The notes below the pieces were generated by a model. That model had not been told where the DNA came from, made no database searches, and saw nothing but the letters and a program-made list of their open reading frames with translations. The position numbers and the translations under genes are program-made. From contig NZ_CM001514.1 in NCBI RefSeq assembly GCF_000263715.2, positions 2,962,936 through 3,026,935 of the forward strand: DNA of 64,000 bases, in the 5' to 3' direction. This document shows, one piece after another, positions 62,140-64,000 of this stretch. Source of the DNA: Pseudomonas synxantha BG33R. GTDB lineage: Bacteria > Pseudomonadota > Gammaproteobacteria > Pseudomonadales > Pseudomonadaceae. The stretch's first letter is position 1; each line of letters starts with the position of its first letter.

Positions 62140-63765
62140 TCAGTGAGTGGCCGCCGAGAGGGGAGTGTCGTAGTGGCTGTCAGTGACCGCTTCGCTTTCA
62201 TCGTCTTCGGTCTCCAGGCGCACCAGGTGGGCCGGCACACCGGTGGCGGCGCCCCAGTAGTAGATGCCCAGGGCGCAGGCCGCTACGACCAGTGTGTCAA
62301 ACGGGTGGCTGATCACGCCGATACCGCCAAAGCTGCCGAGCTTGGAGAGCAAAATGGTCACGGCGTAGAAGCCGATCAGCCAGGCCGAAGAGCGCACTTG
62401 CTGCTTGAGATTGAGGTGCGCGGTCGGTACCCAGCGTGCACAGAGCAGGTACACCACAAACATCAGGATTTGCAGGCCCAACAGCCATGACACCGTATTC
62501 CAGCCTGACCAATACACGATCAGCGCGGCGATGATGAATGACAGCGGACCCAATACCGCCATGCCCTTGACCCGGAACGGCCGCGCCATGTCCGGTGCAT
62601 TGCGGCGCAGAGCGGCGACGGTCACCGGGGCCACGGCGTAGCTCAGGATCAACGCGGCGGATACCACGTTGATCAGCGCTTCCCAGGAAGGGAACGGCAG
62701 GGTCCAGAACACCGACAGGCCAAAGGTCAGCCACAGCGCCGGACGCGGGATGCCGGACTTTTCATCGATGCGCGTGAAGATCTTGAAAAAGGTGCCGGTC
62801 TGCGCCCAGCCATACACCACGCGCGGGGTGGCGTTCATGTAGATATTGCCGCAGCCGCTGGGGGAGATCACCGCATCGGCCACCACCAGATAAGCCAGCC
62901 AACCTACACCCAGCGCCAGAGCGATATCGCGATATGGCAGGGCCAGCTCCTTGCTGATGCCGGCCCAGCCATTGGCGAGCATTTCGGTGGGCACACCGCC
63001 GAGGAACGCGGTTTGCAGCAGCACATAGATGGCAGTCGACAACAGTACCGAGAGGATCAACGCGATGGGGATGGTGCGCTGCGGGTTCTTGACTTCGCTG
63101 GCCACTGAAATGATCGGCGTCAGCCCCAGGTAGGCGAAGATCACGCCGCCAGCCGACACCGCCATCTCAATGCCCGAGAGGCCGAACGGTGCAAAACCAT
63201 GCATCTGGAAGTTCGCCGGTTTGAAGAAGGTGAACAGCACACCGATCACCAGCAACGGCACGATGAACTTGAACACGCTCACCAGGTTATTGGCGATGGC
63301 AAAGGTCTTGACGCTGCGGTAGTTGAGGATAAAGAACAGGCATAGCAGCGCGAACTGCACCAGCCAGCCCAGGGTGGTCGGGTCGCTGGAACCGGCCTTG
63401 GTCAACTCCGGAAACCACGCTGCAGCGTATTGGCGCGAGGCAACCACTTCAATCGCCACCAGGCTGGAAAACGCGATCAGCGTGATAAAGCCCATCAGGT
63501 AGCCCAGCAACGGGCCATGGGAGTACACCGGGTAACGCACTACGCCACCGGCGCGGGGCAGGGCGGCGCCGAGTTCGCAATAGACAATGCCCAGCAACAG
63601 CACGGCGAAACCACCCAGCAACCAGGAAAAAATCCCCGCCGGGCCGGCGATGGCCGACACATGACTGGCGGCGAATAACCAACCCGAACCGAAGATGGCT
63701 CCCAGCCCGATAAAGGTGAGGTCCATCAGTGACAACTGTTTCTTGAACTTGCCTTGGCCTGACAT
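62140..63765 (-). CDS. APC-family amino-acid permease, probable hydroxyproline importer
   Basis: The 541-residue protein begins [20 protein letters not shown] with GAAGGC eight bases upstream. It has about twelve hydrophobic spans and the APC-family opening [20 protein letters not shown], where glycines line the substrate site. The C-terminus is acidic and cytoplasmic. It is the first gene of the hydroxyproline operon, so hydroxyproline import is the likely role. A longer frame to 63984 has no better start. Confidence 0.87.
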   Translation of the reverse strand: MSGQGKFKKQLSLMDLTFIGLGAIFGSGWLFAASHVSAIAGPAGIFSWLLGGFAVLLLGIVYCELGAALPRAGGVVRYPVYSHGPLLGYLMGFITLIAFSSLVAIEVVASRQYAAAWFPELTKAGSSDPTTLGWLVQFALLCLFFILNYRSVKTFAIANNLVSVFKFIVPLLVIGVLFTFFKPANFQMHGFAPFGLSGIEMAVSAGGVIFAYLGLTPIISVASEVKNPQRTIPIALILSVLLSTAIYVLLQTAFLGGVPTEMLANGWAGISKELALPYRDIALALGVGWLAYLVVADAVISPSGCGNIYMNATPRVVYGWAQTGTFFKIFTRIDEKSGIPRPALWLTFGLSVFWTLPFPSWEALINVVSAALILSYAVAPVTVAALRRNAPDMARPFRVKGMAVLGPLSFIIAALIVYWSGWNTVSWLLGLQILMFVVYLLCARWVPTAHLNLKQQVRSSAWLIGFYAVTILLSKLGSFGGIGVISHPFDTLVVAACALGIYYWGAATGVPAHLVRLETEDDESEAVTDSHYDTPLSAATH

Positions 63766-64000
63766 AGCGGCGCCTTCTTGTGAGTTATTGGATAGGCATG
63801 CAGTGGCGCTATCGTGAACCCGCCAGCCCGGCGGCGATTGATGTTTTACGTGGGGATGAATGACGAATTCAGCACAATTTCTCGCACTCGACAGCGCCCG
63901 GCACATGGCGCAATCTGCTGGCCGTCGATCAATAAAAGGGCGGTGAAAGTCATGTTGCACAGCGCGTTTGCGAGCCTTCTCCACGGCAGCCGCCCCGACA

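Noticed and set aside
63952..64000. Possible gene start (MLHSAFASLL) divergent from the permease gene
   Set aside because: Only 16 codons are in the window and no domain can be seen. A regulator would be expected here, but the sequence cannot support a call.
1..64000. CRISPR arrays, insertion sequences, rRNA genes, prophage modules
   Set aside because: I saw no regularly spaced repeats, transposase, integrase, rRNA or phage structural genes. The 71-bp tandem pair and the REPINs do not form an array.

Overview
The window looks like the chromosome of a fluorescent pseudomonad (Pseudomonas fluorescens group). The reasons are high GC with G/C-ending codons, REPIN-type repeats of the kind seen in that group, a PvdQ-type pyoverdine acylase, a FecI/FecR/TonB-receptor iron module, the Pseudomonas-style glgA-treZ-malQ-treY-glgX locus and a 4-hydroxyproline catabolic operon. 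No database search was possible; assignments rest on motifs, gene order and recalled family sequences.

Layout. (a) 1-13.7 kb, surface and iron sensing: the start of a sensor kinase, a FecI-like sigma factor, its FecR anti-sigma factor and an STN-containing TonB receptor (830-4829), a divergent LysR/alcohol-dehydrogenase pair, a histidine-rich chemoreceptor, a second TonB receptor without the signalling domain, and an autotransporter broken by a 71-bp tandem duplication. (b) 13.9-28.8 kb, one long minus-strand block: glgA, treZ, malQ, treY, a DUF2934 protein and glgX (glycogen/trehalose metabolism). It runs with 1-nt spacing or stop/start overlaps into acyl-CoA dehydrogenase-like, PIG-L deacetylase, NodS-like methyltransferase and family 2 glycosyltransferase genes, with a second PIG-L gene just beyond. 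(c) 29-34.5 kb, minus strand: dehydrogenase, hydrolase, YqaA-like, DUF411, SRPBCC, RTX-repeat and AraC genes. (d) 34.6-39.05 kb, plus strand: a probable operon of an AhpD-like protein, an acyl-CoA-dehydrogenase-like flavoprotein and a nitrate/sulfonate-type ABC importer with a Tat-exported binding protein. (e) 39.1-46 kb: a very large putative toxin with a TIKI/EreA-like C-terminus, two small genes and pvdQ.

(f) 46.2-53.2 kb: tRNA-Cys and its terminator, then an anomalous and partly AT-rich segment (LysR, NylB-like serine hydrolase, HSL-type hydrolase, DUF481 protein, MBL-fold protein, a lipoprotein gene remnant). It is bounded by a 20-bp direct repeat at 46309-46328 and 53182-53201, which suggests a small genomic island next to tRNA-Cys. 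No integrase is visible in it.

(g) 53.3-64 kb: a META/DUF4377 lipoprotein, small membrane proteins including a 27-residue one, a GlxA-type AraC regulator, an ADP-ribosylglycohydrolase, then a complete minus-strand trans-4-hydroxy-L-proline pathway: permease, epimerase, pyrroline-hydroxycarboxylate deaminase, semialdehyde dehydrogenase and D-hydroxyproline oxidase. Together these would import hydroxyproline and convert it to 2-oxoglutarate.

The items most worth a second look are the tRNA-Cys-adjacent direct repeat, the Nod-factor-like gene set coupled to trehalose synthesis, the giant toxin-like gene, the duplication-broken autotransporter, and the PIG-L paralogue that lacks its catalytic aspartate.
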